37,857 nucleotides of DNA from Desulfobacteraceae bacterium (GCA_014237365.1 JABZFQ010000237.1:1-37857), one strand, 5' to 3'; positions 7,741-15,439 are shown, numbered from the stretch's first letter. Notes: generated by a model not told the origin, from the letters alone. Numbers and translations are program-made.

Positions 7741-8964
7741 ATGAAAATATTTATCACAGGAATTGGCGGAATCTCTGCTGCCGGAAGAAATATAACAGAG
7801 CATCTTGAATCATTTCAGCTCATGAAAAGAAATGCCGGCACGGTTAGTTTGTTCGACACATCTTTATCATATCCGGTTTTTGAGGTAAAAAGCCCCCTGA
7901 TTAATAAACAAATTAATAAGCAAAAAAATGAAATGCGCACCCTGTCTCTCGCTATGTTTGCACTAAAAGAAGCTTTACATGATGCCGGCCTGCAAAAAAA
8001 CCTTTCCGGCATTAAAACAGGGGTATGTTTTGGGACCAGCGTGGCAAGCCAGTTGAATGACATTGATTTTTACCGAACATATCGGAATACAGGAGCGGCA
8101 GACATGGCCTCTGTTGACCGCTTTCTAAAGGGTAACCTTGCCGAAGCTGTTGCTAAATCAATAAAAGCAAACGGGCCATCAGTCACCGTAGTTAACGCCT
8201 GCTCGTCCGGTGCTGACGCAATAGGAGTGGCTCTGTCATGGTTAAGAAACGGTGTATGCGATATTGCCATTGCCGGTGGAGCAGACGAATTGAACAGAAT
8301 TCCTTTATGTGGTTTTGGAGCACTTGGGATTTTAAGCAAATCTTTATGCAGACCTTTTGATAAAGACCGCTCAGGATTGAACCTGGGTGAAGGAGCAGGA
8401 GTTCTGATTCTTGAGACAGAAAAGTCTGCATCCCTAAGAGGTAAAAAGTCAGCGCTGCTGCTTGCAGGATACGGTGCAGCAGGAGATGCATACCATCTCA
8501 CAGCCCCTCGTCCTGACGGTTCAGGACTGGAGTCAGCATTGCGCAAATCTTTCGCTGATGCAAATATTACTCCACAAGATGTATGTTTTGTAAATGCTCA
8601 CGGCACTGCGACTCATGATAATGATAAAGTTGAAGGAATTGTGCTTGAAAAAGTTTTTGGGTCAGAAATAAAATTTCTTTCAACAAAAGGTTACACTGGC
8701 CATACTCTTGGCGCCGCAGGAGGTTTGGAAGCAGCATTTACAGCTTCTGCCCTGAGAGAATGCTGGATACCTGCCAGCGCAGGTTTTGTTCAACAGGATG
8801 ATGATATACCTATCAAACCGATTACAGAGCAAACACAAATAAATGGTAGTTTTGCTGTATCCACATCGCTGGCTTTCGGCGGGAATAATGCCTCTATTGT
8901 TATTGCCAGAGTTCTCGACCATCTGAAGATTGGGCACGATCTTGTTAAAGAGTGGGGTAGCTGA
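7741..8964 (+). CDS. Beta-ketoacyl-ACP synthase II-like (FabF-like)
   Basis: The 407-residue protein has the normal FabF length and all catalytic residues: C154 in VNACSSGAD, H287 in NAHGTATHD and H321 in KGYTGHTLGAAG. FDKDRSGLNLGEGAG (206-220) is the usual loop near the active site. It should extend ACP-bound chains by two carbons with malonyl-ACP. It follows the ACP after 118 bases that hold a repeat, and is the last gene of the compact run. It differs from the KS at 761-1891 in length and motif context, so the two probably have different partners or chain lengths. The start is the ATG at 7741, with weak upstream signals. Confidence 0.88.
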   Translation: MKIFITGIGGISAAGRNITEHLESFQLMKRNAGTVSLFDTSLSYPVFEVKSPLINKQINKQKNEMRTLSLAMFALKEALHDAGLQKNLSGIKTGVCFGTSVASQLNDIDFYRTYRNTGAADMASVDRFLKGNLAEAVAKSIKANGPSVTVVNACSSGADAIGVALSWLRNGVCDIAIAGGADELNRIPLCGFGALGILSKSLCRPFDKDRSGLNLGEGAGVLILETEKSASLRGKKSALLLAGYGAAGDAYHLTAPRPDGSGLESALRKSFADANITPQDVCFVNAHGTATHDNDKVEGIVLEKVFGSEIKFLSTKGYTGHTLGAAGGLEAAFTASALRECWIPASAGFVQQDDDIPIKPITEQTQINGSFAVSTSLAFGGNNASIVIARVLDHLKIGHDLVKEWGS

Positions 8965-9015
8965 AAGCTATTGAAATCCCAACATGCTGATCTGAGAATT
9001 AGAAACAGGTGCGAT

Positions 9016-9201
9016 ATGCAAATATCTGATATTAAACCAAACGTAATCGTTAAATGCCCAATTTTCCCGGAACGTGTAAAGGTCATCGCTAAGGATTTCT
9101 GGCTTTATGTAGTATTCAACTGTGCCTCGACACCGGAAATCCACCTGATTCGAGACCCCGTGAAATCAGGGTGGAAACCGCTTATAAAAATTGAGCATTA
9201 G
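9016..9201 (+). pseudogene. Fragment resembling the N-terminus of a helicase-like protein
   Basis: A 61-codon open stretch starts MQISDIKPNVIVKCPIFPE, which resembles the first residues of large SNF2/DEAD-type helicase proteins of defence islands (pattern 'I.PG..V.GP.FPEPV.V'). The similarity stops after about 25 residues, and the stop codon TAG at 9199-9201 is part of a solitary end of the TAAGGAAC-type repeat (9198-9210). It is most likely a truncated remnant. The match is from memory of the family and is weak; a short unrelated gene is possible. Confidence 0.3.
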
Positions 9202-9240
9202 GAACGTGGAAAGCAGCAGGCGGTTTATTGCAATTTCAAA

Positions 9241-9484
9241 TGAGTGTAACCAAAATAGAACAAAATTAGAGAACTCTCGGGATCATAGCATGTTGATTTT
9301 ATAGCGAAATTTCCTGTCGGTATTTAAGTCTCAAACTTTGCTACCACAACATATTGTGACAGTACTTTCTGAACCCACTATATGAACTATTGTTTTTACT
9401 ACAAATAGTTGAATTTTATCTATCCTTTAATCCAGAAAATTCTGGGTTCATCAAGCTGGTATTGTTCTATTTTGGTTACACTCA
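9241..9484. repeat. 244-bp element with 23-bp perfect inverted ends
   Basis: Positions 9241-9263 (begins TGAGTGTAACCAAAATAG) are the exact reverse complement of 9462-9484. The inside has no credible gene but contains a smaller hairpin (CTGAACCCA near 9369 with TGGGTTCA near 9443). The 23 of 23 match over 198 bases of spacer indicates a MITE-like mobile element or a recent palindromic insertion in the gap between the KS and the KS-like gene. Confidence 0.65.
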
Positions 9485-9493
9485 ATTGTTTTA

Positions 9494-9720
9494 AGGTATA
9501 TTGGCATCCTTCATTCACCAGTTTACACTTTTTTCGAAAAAGTGTGTATTATCGAATTGAATGCCGATATCGAAACTGGAAATTTGAAATTAGCTAACGC
9601 ATCTACATCTTTATATTTTTTCCAATTTCCAATTTCTAGTTTCAAATTTCACTGCCAAAATACAAGATCAACAAAGTGTAAACTACTTTTGACTTGTCGT
9701 GAAGGATGCCGGGTATATTG
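9494..9720. repeat. Nested inverted repeat abutting the KS-like gene
   Basis: Two nested pairs of perfect 11-bp arms occur: GGCATCCTTCA (9503-9513) with 9700-9710, and AGTTTACACTT (9520-9530) with 9674-9684. Inside are a hairpin around TTTTTTCGAAAAA and GAAATTTGAAA-type inverted units. The right arm ends immediately before the ATG at 9722. A related single arm (AAGTGTAAACT then TGAAGGA) occurs at 27920-27943, so this is a dispersed family. Confidence 0.5.
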
Positions 9721-9721
9721 C

Positions 9722-10792
9722 ATGAATATTGCGGGCATAGGAATAGTTTCTGCCAGAGGACGCGGAATTAATAGCCTCGACATCGCATTGCGAGAAGGCT
9801 GGATCGCACCATCTCAAATAAAGCCGCGTAACGATCAAAATGCTTTTTATCCCGCATACATCGTTGGGAAAGAAACTATAAATGATATAAATCTGTTAAA
9901 AAAAATACGCAGAGCAGACAGATTCAGCAAAATGGCTGTGCTGGCCGCATGGGATGCAGTCGTTGACAGCGGTATTCAAATTAATGACAAAGAATCAACC
10001 ATTGGAATTATTCTCGCAACAGCTTTCGGGCCCCATGTAACAACTTTTCGGTTTCTTGATGATATTATAGATTATGGCGATGGCAGTGTCTCTCCGACAA
10101 CGTTTTCGCATTCAGTTCATAATGCCGCAACATCATATATCTCAAAGGTGTTGAATTGCAGGGGTCCAACTTTAACGCTTACCCAGTTCACTTCGCCGAT
10201 TCATCAGGCTCTTATTCTTGCTCAAGCATGGCTGGAAGAAGAGCGCTGCAAATACGTCCTTACCGGCTGTGTTGATGAATGCGGGAATGTTATGGACTAT
10301 ATATGTAATCAAAAATTACGAATTGCGGATGACGGTAAAATTAGACCGTTTAATTTTTCGGCTTCACCATCGGCTGTGCCAGGAGAAGGAAGTGTATTTT
10401 TTATGACAACCTTGGAAAAATGTCGGAATAAATATTGCGTAATCATACCTGCCCCTATGACTAATTGCGACACTATAAAAAAATCTGATATATATATTAT
10501 AGAAGCTGATGGTATGGCAGGAGATGAAACATCATATCAAGATACACTTCCTGTTGATGTTCCTATCGGAGGATATGCGCCAATATTTGGAAGTATAAAG
10601 ATTATCAGCGCATTCCATTGCGCTGCAGGTGCGCTTATGATAAAAAAACAAATTAAATACGTTTGCCCAGTTCAGGAAAATCCGTATGATCTTAATATAA
10701 TTACAAAAACAGAATTATCCAAAATCGAACAAATCTGCTGCATTAGAAAAAATTGTGCCAATGAAACAAACATAATTAGACTAATGCGATAA
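9722..10792 (+). CDS. KS-like chain-length-factor-type protein without catalytic Cys
   Basis: A 356-residue ketoacyl-synthase-fold protein. Its N-terminal half aligns with the KS at 7741 (GIGIVSARG at 5-13; GIILATAFGP at 95-104; CRGPTLTLTQFTSPIHQALILAQAWLEE at 146-173), but the nucleophile position, eight residues after the conserved GP, is Thr157, with Gln155 nearby. The AHGT histidine motif is also absent (the region reads IIEADGMAGDE) and the C-terminus is about 50 residues shorter than FabF. It therefore looks like a KS-beta/chain-length factor that needs an active KS partner. The frame is open to 9542, but homology and GTATATTGCATG at the start favour 9722. It is separated from the operon by about 750 bases of repeats, so it may have its own promoter. 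Confidence 0.75.
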   Translation: MNIAGIGIVSARGRGINSLDIALREGWIAPSQIKPRNDQNAFYPAYIVGKETINDINLLKKIRRADRFSKMAVLAAWDAVVDSGIQINDKESTIGIILATAFGPHVTTFRFLDDIIDYGDGSVSPTTFSHSVHNAATSYISKVLNCRGPTLTLTQFTSPIHQALILAQAWLEEERCKYVLTGCVDECGNVMDYICNQKLRIADDGKIRPFNFSASPSAVPGEGSVFFMTTLEKCRNKYCVIIPAPMTNCDTIKKSDIYIIEADGMAGDETSYQDTLPVDVPIGGYAPIFGSIKIISAFHCAAGALMIKKQIKYVCPVQENPYDLNIITKTELSKIEQICCIRKNCANETNIIRLMR

Positions 10793-10844
10793 TAGAATAT
10801 GTATAGTCTTTCAGAGAATTCAATATTTTGATCAATTTTATTAA

Positions 10845-10915
10845 TAAGGAACGTGGACGAAATAACTTCCCCAAGGCGCATAGATTTGGGGAAGTTATTT
10901 CGTCCCTGTTCCTTA
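10845..10915. mobile_element. Short internally deleted copy of the TAAGGAAC palindromic element
   Basis: The ends TAAGGAACGTGGACGAAATA... and ...TATTTCGTCCCTGTTCCTTA pair over about 29 bases with a very short loop. Compared with the 186-bp copies at 27611 and 32351 the centre is deleted. It lies between convergent genes (KS-like end at 10792, M16 protease end at 11052) and could act as a two-way transcription stop, although no T-run follows the stem. The rest of the gap to 11051 shows no gene. Confidence 0.75.
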
Positions 10916-11051
10916 CACTATTTTGTCAGTAAAATGGGTGTCGGGCGGCAAATATTGGGCTTGTTTTTCTATTAATGTTTTCAGTATATTATAAAAAAGA
11001 GCAGAAAAATAATGACGGTCATCTTTGCGACATTATATTGATGACACTACA

Positions 11052-13991
11052 CTATTTTTTTACTGCTTTTTCCGGCTTGATAATAATTGTTGCTGCCTTT
11101 TCGTTATCCAGATATTTTTTGGCAATGGCTGACATATCATCAGTTGTAATTGAGGAATAACCTTTCATTATTGTCCGGCTCCAGTCAAGCTTTTGGGGAT
11201 GCTTTAGAGAGCCTGAAAGAACGGTATTTAGCCAGTAATTATTTTTTCGCAGCAAATCTTTTATACCGGTTAGTGTCGGATCAAGGGCTCGCCGGAGCTC
11301 ATCTTCCGGAATTTCTTTTTCAACCAGATCTGAAGCAATTTGCTTTATTTCTTTTATAATCAAATCTGAATCATCAGGATCAACATGGGCGAATGCCTGA
11401 AAAATTCCATATCCTGGATAGGCTCTGCCTGGCTGGTTATAGGCTGTGGAGGAGTAGGCTGCCCCGAGCTTTTCGCGTATCGTCTCGCGAAGTCTGTTTG
11501 AAAAAATATCTGCCAGCACGGAAAGGCGGCGGGTTCTATTGATATCCCAGATATCTTCTGTTGGATATGCAACTATTACCAGACCTTTTTGAATTTTTGT
11601 GGGTACGATTATCTCAAATAATTGAGCAGCAGGAAATTCTGGCGCACTTGATATTTTATTTTTTTGAAGATCGGATCTTGATGGCAGGGCACCAAGATAT
11701 TTAGCTGCGATTTCAATTAAAGAATCCATATCAAAATCACCCACTACTGAGATTTCAAGTTTATCTTGTTTTAATGGAATATGGATCCATGATCTGACCT
11801 GTTCAATGGCCAGATTTTTGAACAACTCGTAAGGAGGAAGACCGAAACGACTGTTTCCTCCTGCCAGAAAACGCTTGCCTGAAAGAAGCATTGCACCGTC
11901 GATTGAGCTGGAAAGTTTGCGGTATTGTTGCTTGAAACGTTCCATGGATAGAGAATACGCTTCCTGCCTGTAAGCCGGATCAACAACATGAGCATATATG
12001 AGCTGAAAGAGCAGAGGGACTTCTTCTGACACGGTTATACCTTTGAAAAAAAAACAATCTTCATCAAAGCCGAAACTAACATTTGTATTTTTACCGGCCA
12101 TTGCTCTTTTTATTTCATCTTTTTTAAGGTAACCCAAGCCGCTTTCATTAATTACTTTTTTACTCAGTTCAGCAAGCCCAGCCATATTAGCCGGTTCAGC
12201 AGATTTGCCAAAACCAAAAGAAAGATTAACAAGTACTTCATCTGCTTCAAAATAAGTTTGTTTTAAGTTGAGGCGGATTCCATTATCAAAATCAATCTGA
12301 ACAATACCAAGGTCGGATATTTCCGTTTTGTTAATAATTTTGCCTTTTTTCTCAGGTTCGGCAAGATAAGGAAAAACAGCGGGTTGTATTTCAGATGGTC
12401 TCAATACTTTAACCTTGCTACTTGTATCAAATACTTCACATATTATATCTTCAGGCGCGTTATTGTTTGCTGTAATTTCTGCATTTCCGGTTACCATTAT
12501 GAGCCTGTGGCCAGATGGCCAGGCATCTTTAAATGCATCAAGGGCGTCCTTTAAGGTAATGGAATTTATAATAGGAGCAAGAAAATTTTTTTCCTGTTCA
12601 GGAGACATAGTAACTCTTTCATTGTTAAGGTCTTTAATTACAACGCGGGCCAGCATTTTGCTGTTTCTGGTGGGCATTTTTTTTACAGCATTATCCAGCA
12701 TTGACAAAAAATCTTTTTTTACTATTTCAAGCTCTGATTTTACAAATCCATATTTTAAAGATTTTCTTAAGGTTTTTTCCAGGAGTGAAAGCGATTTTTT
12801 CCAGTTTTCCGGACTGGTTTCAGCAGAGATTTCAGAAAATTCTACCTGATAAAAGCTGGTTCCTGAGCTGACAGAAGCTGAAGTAAATGGAGAGGCTGTT
12901 TTACTGACAATTTCATCAAGCCTGTTCTGGACTATCTGATTTGCAATATTTTTTACAAGCTGCTTTCTTTGAAAAGCAACAGAATCGGGCTGTATTGTTT
13001 TCTTGTTTATAACTTCTATTGTTACCGTTGTTTTCCCTGTTTCCTTTTCAAAATGATAGAATGTTTTAATTCCCTTATGATTTATCTGACCGATATCAGG
13101 AGGTGGTTGTATTGATGCCCCGGCATATAATGTAGAGAACTCTTTTTCAATGAGCTTTGTCGCCTGCTTTTGATCAAAATCACCTACCATTACTAAAATC
13201 ATATTATCAGGTCTGTACCATGTATCATAATAATCTTTTATAAGATTATGGTCGGCATTTTTAATAACTTCCTCTTCGCCTATTGGAAATCTTTTAGATA
13301 TTCTTGTTTCAGGCAATAAGAACTTCATAACTGAAACAAATGTTCTATATGATGCTGAATCGCGGGTTCGTTTTTCAGCCAGAATTACCTTCCGTTCTCT
13401 GTCAATCTCAGATTGCAGAAGAAGGGCGCTTTCTGCAAAGTCTTTCATTACGGTAAGTCCACTTTCCAGGCTTTTCTTATTGCCCTCCGGCAACAGCATA
13501 TCATACACAGTTTCATAAAATCCTGTATGAGCATTTGCATCGTGTCCAAACTGCATGCCTATGGACTGAAAATATTTTACAAGCTCTCCTGGTTTGAAAT
13601 GTTTTGAACCGCAAAAAAGCATGTGTTCAAGAAAATGCGATATGCCCAGTTGCTTGTCGGTTTCATAAATTGAGCCCACCTGAACATTCAAATGCAAGCT
13701 CACCCTGTCCTTTGGATCGACATTTTTCATTAATACATATCTGAAGCCGTTGGGCAGTTTGCCGAATAATAAGGCCGGATCAGGTATAAGATCGCTATTT
13801 TCATGCGGCCAATCAGGTTGTGAGTTGATGTTGGAATCAGCGGTATTCGCGATTGCCGGATAGTTATTGAAAAAGTTTTTACTATTGCTGTCGTGGCTGT
13901 AATTACAGGCCGGCGAAAATAATAAAGTGCATATAATAAGAGCAGAAAGTGAAAGTCTTGCAGCAGATGAGTTTAACAGTTTTTTTAACAT
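11052..13991 (-). CDS. M16 family zinc metalloprotease, lipoprotein
   Basis: A 979-residue insulinase/pitrilysin-type protease. The inverted zinc motif HFLEH is at 119-123, with the distal glutamate expected in ERKVILAEKRTRD some 75 residues later. Two M16 catalytic/inactive halves repeat along the chain: a second peptidase_M16_C-type segment (LEISVVGDFDMDSLIEIAAKYLG) lies near residue 745. The N-terminus is a lipoprotein signal (hydrophobic 11-25, lipobox FSPAC with C29), so it should be an envelope-anchored peptidase, probably facing the periplasm. Full-length pitrilysins have about 960 residues, so it is complete. The gene stands alone on the minus strand, convergent with the lipid locus; its substrate is unknown. 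Confidence 0.92.
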   Translation of the reverse strand: MLKKLLNSSAARLSLSALIICTLLFSPACNYSHDSNSKNFFNNYPAIANTADSNINSQPDWPHENSDLIPDPALLFGKLPNGFRYVLMKNVDPKDRVSLHLNVQVGSIYETDKQLGISHFLEHMLFCGSKHFKPGELVKYFQSIGMQFGHDANAHTGFYETVYDMLLPEGNKKSLESGLTVMKDFAESALLLQSEIDRERKVILAEKRTRDSASYRTFVSVMKFLLPETRISKRFPIGEEEVIKNADHNLIKDYYDTWYRPDNMILVMVGDFDQKQATKLIEKEFSTLYAGASIQPPPDIGQINHKGIKTFYHFEKETGKTTVTIEVINKKTIQPDSVAFQRKQLVKNIANQIVQNRLDEIVSKTASPFTSASVSSGTSFYQVEFSEISAETSPENWKKSLSLLEKTLRKSLKYGFVKSELEIVKKDFLSMLDNAVKKMPTRNSKMLARVVIKDLNNERVTMSPEQEKNFLAPIINSITLKDALDAFKDAWPSGHRLIMVTGNAEITANNNAPEDIICEVFDTSSKVKVLRPSEIQPAVFPYLAEPEKKGKIINKTEISDLGIVQIDFDNGIRLNLKQTYFEADEVLVNLSFGFGKSAEPANMAGLAELSKKVINESGLGYLKKDEIKRAMAGKNTNVSFGFDEDCFFFKGITVSEEVPLLFQLIYAHVVDPAYRQEAYSLSMERFKQQYRKLSSSIDGAMLLSGKRFLAGGNSRFGLPPYELFKNLAIEQVRSWIHIPLKQDKLEISVVGDFDMDSLIEIAAKYLGALPSRSDLQKNKISSAPEFPAAQLFEIIVPTKIQKGLVIVAYPTEDIWDINRTRRLSVLADIFSNRLRETIREKLGAAYSSTAYNQPGRAYPGYGIFQAFAHVDPDDSDLIIKEIKQIASDLVEKEIPEDELRRALDPTLTGIKDLLRKNNYWLNTVLSGSLKHPQKLDWSRTIMKGYSSITTDDMSAIAKKYLDNEKAATIIIKPEKAVKK

Positions 13992-14032
13992 AAGCTGAAT
14001 TCCTTTAAAAACGGTTCAGGGATCAGGGTTTT

Positions 14033-14090
14033 TTGTGAAACGCCCGGTGCGGACCCGCAAGCCGTAGGGCTGAGGGACTGGGAAAACTAC
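14033..14090. other. Possible group II intron 3'-end-like remnant
   Basis: The stretch contains GTGCGGACCCGCAAGCCG followed by a G-rich run, similar to the conserved GTGCGGACCCGCA segment near the 3' part of many bacterial group II introns. Nothing else of an intron or its maturase is visible. Weak evidence, from motif memory only. Confidence 0.22.
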
Positions 14091-14314
14091 GCAGCAAACT
14101 CAAATACAGGCGTCTGAATGATACGGCGAGGCTTTCTTTGTCCCCAAATCGTTTGCTGCAATTGTTCTACAGTCTTTGGCGAGAAAAATCGCTCTCCAGT
14201 TTTTATGCACACTCTAGCCGGCACATTCTCAATAATAACGAACCTATCATCTACTTCAAGCGTGTAAGTGACTTTTTGTTCAATTATCGTTTCTTTCCAA
14301 ATATGAGTTCTCAT
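14087..14314 (-). CDS. YgiT-type antitoxin-like protein (zinc-binding Cys mostly lost)
   Basis: A 75-residue protein beginning MRTHIWKETII. Its middle, VIIENVPARVCIKTGERFFSP, is the core of YgiT/MqsA-type N-terminal antitoxin domains, where a CxxC pair normally precedes and another sits at V-C-xx-C; here only one Cys remains, so zinc binding is doubtful. The start at 14314 is preceded by AGGAGG. It overlaps the upstream DUF4258 gene by 35 bases, the typical layout of a DUF4258 toxin followed by a YgiT-like antitoxin. It probably neutralises that toxin and may autoregulate the pair. A frame extension to 14341 is possible but lacks a ribosome-binding site. Confidence 0.7.
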   Translation of the reverse strand: MRTHIWKETIIEQKVTYTLEVDDRFVIIENVPARVCIKTGERFFSPKTVEQLQQTIWGQRKPRRIIQTPVFEFAA

Positions 14315-14627
14315 GTTTAGTCCTCCTAATCTTGAAATCAATCCACAGTTTTACGTCTGGTTCGTATAGGGTGATGATTTTAACCAAAGGACGAGATGGA
14401 TAACTGCACTGAATATGCAAAGGTTTCTGTTTAAGCGTAAAACCGAATATCAAACAGCTTGGCCCATACTTGTCGTCGGGATAATCTTCAATAATTTCAC
14501 CGTGCGCTATTGCTTCGCTGAGTTCCGACACGCCGATATGACGAATGATACTTTGGTCAACAGCGTGTTGTGAGTACTCAAACCGGTTCTGTGCGATCTT
14601 TTTGCGGATTTCTTCAATCACTGGCAT
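14280..14627 (-). CDS. DUF4258 family protein, probable toxin
   Basis: A 115-residue protein with FEYSQHAVDQSIIRHIGVSELSEAI (early) and CSYPSRPLVKIITLYEPDVKLW (late), the pattern of DUF4258, a RelE/BrnT-like small-nuclease fold usually paired with a YgiT-like antitoxin. The ATG at 14627 is used; the codon before it is TTG. The partner antitoxin overlaps its 3' end. Likely activity is RNA cleavage under stress, by analogy with the superfamily; not proven for this family. It is the most intact pair in the toxin-antitoxin row between 14.0 and 15.5 kb. Confidence 0.75.
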   Translation of the reverse strand: MPVIEEIRKKIAQNRFEYSQHAVDQSIIRHIGVSELSEAIAHGEIIEDYPDDKYGPSCLIFGFTLKQKPLHIQCSYPSRPLVKIITLYEPDVKLWIDFKIRRTKHENSYLERNDN

Positions 14628-14694
14628 CAAATGAAGCTATAAATGGGTATTGGTACCGTCCACATGATATTTGCAGTACGTTGCTTACCATGTC

Positions 14695-14796
14695 TCAAGC
14701 AGGAACATTATCTAACGTTAAATAGCAGTTTTTACGATTAATATGTAATGGAGCTGTTCCTTTTTTCATATTTCCTTGGCAATGGATGCATTTCAT
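14695..14796 (-). pseudogene. Truncated YgiT-type zinc-finger antitoxin remnant
   Basis: Reading leftward from the ATG at 14796 gives 33 residues, MKCIHCQGNMKKGTAPLHI through LDNVPA, then TGA. This is the first half of a YgiT-type antitoxin, with the CxxC (C3, C6) present and the second half missing; intact relatives run to about 75 residues. It overlaps the 3' end of the chimeric toxin fragment by four bases (ATGA), the normal toxin-antitoxin overlap, so the two were once an operon. Confidence 0.6.
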
Positions 14797-14897
14797 GTTT
14801 TTTCCCTCTTCGTATAATTTTCTTCCCATTCTTCCATGCTCAGAATATATGCTGTAATTTCGGCTCGGGCATCGGGATTAAAAATTACCGAGGTCAT
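14793..14897 (-). pseudogene. Chimeric toxin remnant (ParE-like head, DUF4258-like tail)
   Basis: A 34-codon frame starts on the ATGA overlap with the PF09720-like antitoxin gene. Its head, MTSVIFNPDARAE, is like the start of RelE/ParE toxins that follow such antitoxins; its tail, ITAYILSMEEWEENYTKREK, is like the C-terminus of DUF4258 toxins, and a YgiT-type fragment follows directly. The simplest reading is a deletion that fused two neighbouring toxin genes and removed most of both. Non-functional as a toxin, in all likelihood. Confidence 0.5.
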
Positions 14898-15124
14898 TTC
14901 AGCATCCGATCTGCTTCGGCAAATACATCCTGTGCCGCAATACCTTGTCGTTTACCTTCCTTGTATTCCTTATAGCGGTACTCAGCCTCTACTATCCACG
15001 CAATATCTACATCATTTAGGACGTCTCCGTCAAGAGAGCTAAGTAATCGGTCGGCCAAAAATGCACGCTGTTGTTGAGAGAGGCTGAATGCCTCAAGTTC
15101 TAATTTTTCTAGCTCGGCAGACAT
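14894..15124 (-). CDS. Addiction-module antitoxin (PF09720-like), orphan
   Basis: A 76-residue protein with SLSQQQRAFLADRLLSSLDGDV followed by an IVEAEYRYKEYKEGKRQGIAAQDVFAEADRML tail, the exact layout of the small 'addiction module' antitoxins that pair with RelE/ParE toxins. The start at 15124 is preceded by AGGAGG. The expected toxin gene begins right at its stop codon but is reduced to a 34-codon chimera, so the antitoxin is probably an orphan. Orphan antitoxins can protect against related toxins from plasmids or elsewhere in the genome; that role is inference. Confidence 0.8.
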   Translation of the reverse strand: MSAELEKLELEAFSLSQQQRAFLADRLLSSLDGDVLNDVDIAWIVEAEYRYKEYKEGKRQGIAAQDVFAEADRMLK

Positions 15125-15181
15125 ATAATACCTCCTGAAACAATGATCTATTTAAAATAATAATAGCACTTCTTTCGCTTT

Positions 15182-15439
15182 TCACTGATTAGTTTTGACG
15201 GTAGCGCCTTGTTCGGCACTTTCAGGATGCCACTTCATGTGTAGTTTTCGGTGATGAACCGCGCAGTCACGAAGATAAAGATTGATCAGGTTCTGATAAG
15301 GAATACCTGTTTCCTCCGCCATGGACTTGAAATAGGAAACGGTGTCACGGTCCAGCCGTATAGTTACCGGTTGTTTTAGATGCTTGATGTAAGGATTTTT
15401 ACGCCCTTTCATTTTGGAGAAATCGTAATGGTCTCTCAT
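15182..15439 (-). CDS. BrnA-like antitoxin (ribbon-helix-helix), orphan
   Basis: An 85-residue protein with MRDHYDFSKMKGRKNPYIKHLKQ, then the DNA-binding ribbon VTIRLDRDTVSYFKSMAEETGIPYQNLINLYLRDCA, matching the BrnA-type antitoxins that bind BrnT toxins. No BrnT gene precedes it on the minus strand (15440-15680 has no open frame), so it seems orphan here. A BrnT-like toxin is present 7 kb away at 22747, but that one has its own antitoxin gene. The C-terminal HPESAEQGATVKTNQ tail is typically variable. Confidence 0.8.
   Translation of the reverse strand: MRDHYDFSKMKGRKNPYIKHLKQPVTIRLDRDTVSYFKSMAEETGIPYQNLINLYLRDCAVHHRKLHMKWHPESAEQGATVKTNQ

Noticed and set aside
7635-9720. CRISPR array
   Set aside because: Repeats are short, imperfect and mostly inverted; there are no regular spacers and no cas genes.
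9542-9721. Upstream extension of the KS-like reading frame (60 extra codons)
   Set aside because: The extension falls inside the palindromic repeat region and has no KS homology; the KS fold starts with MNIAGIG at 9722.
12415-12849. 144-codon frame opposite the M16 protease
   Set aside because: It is a shadow of the protease gene with no recognisable domain.
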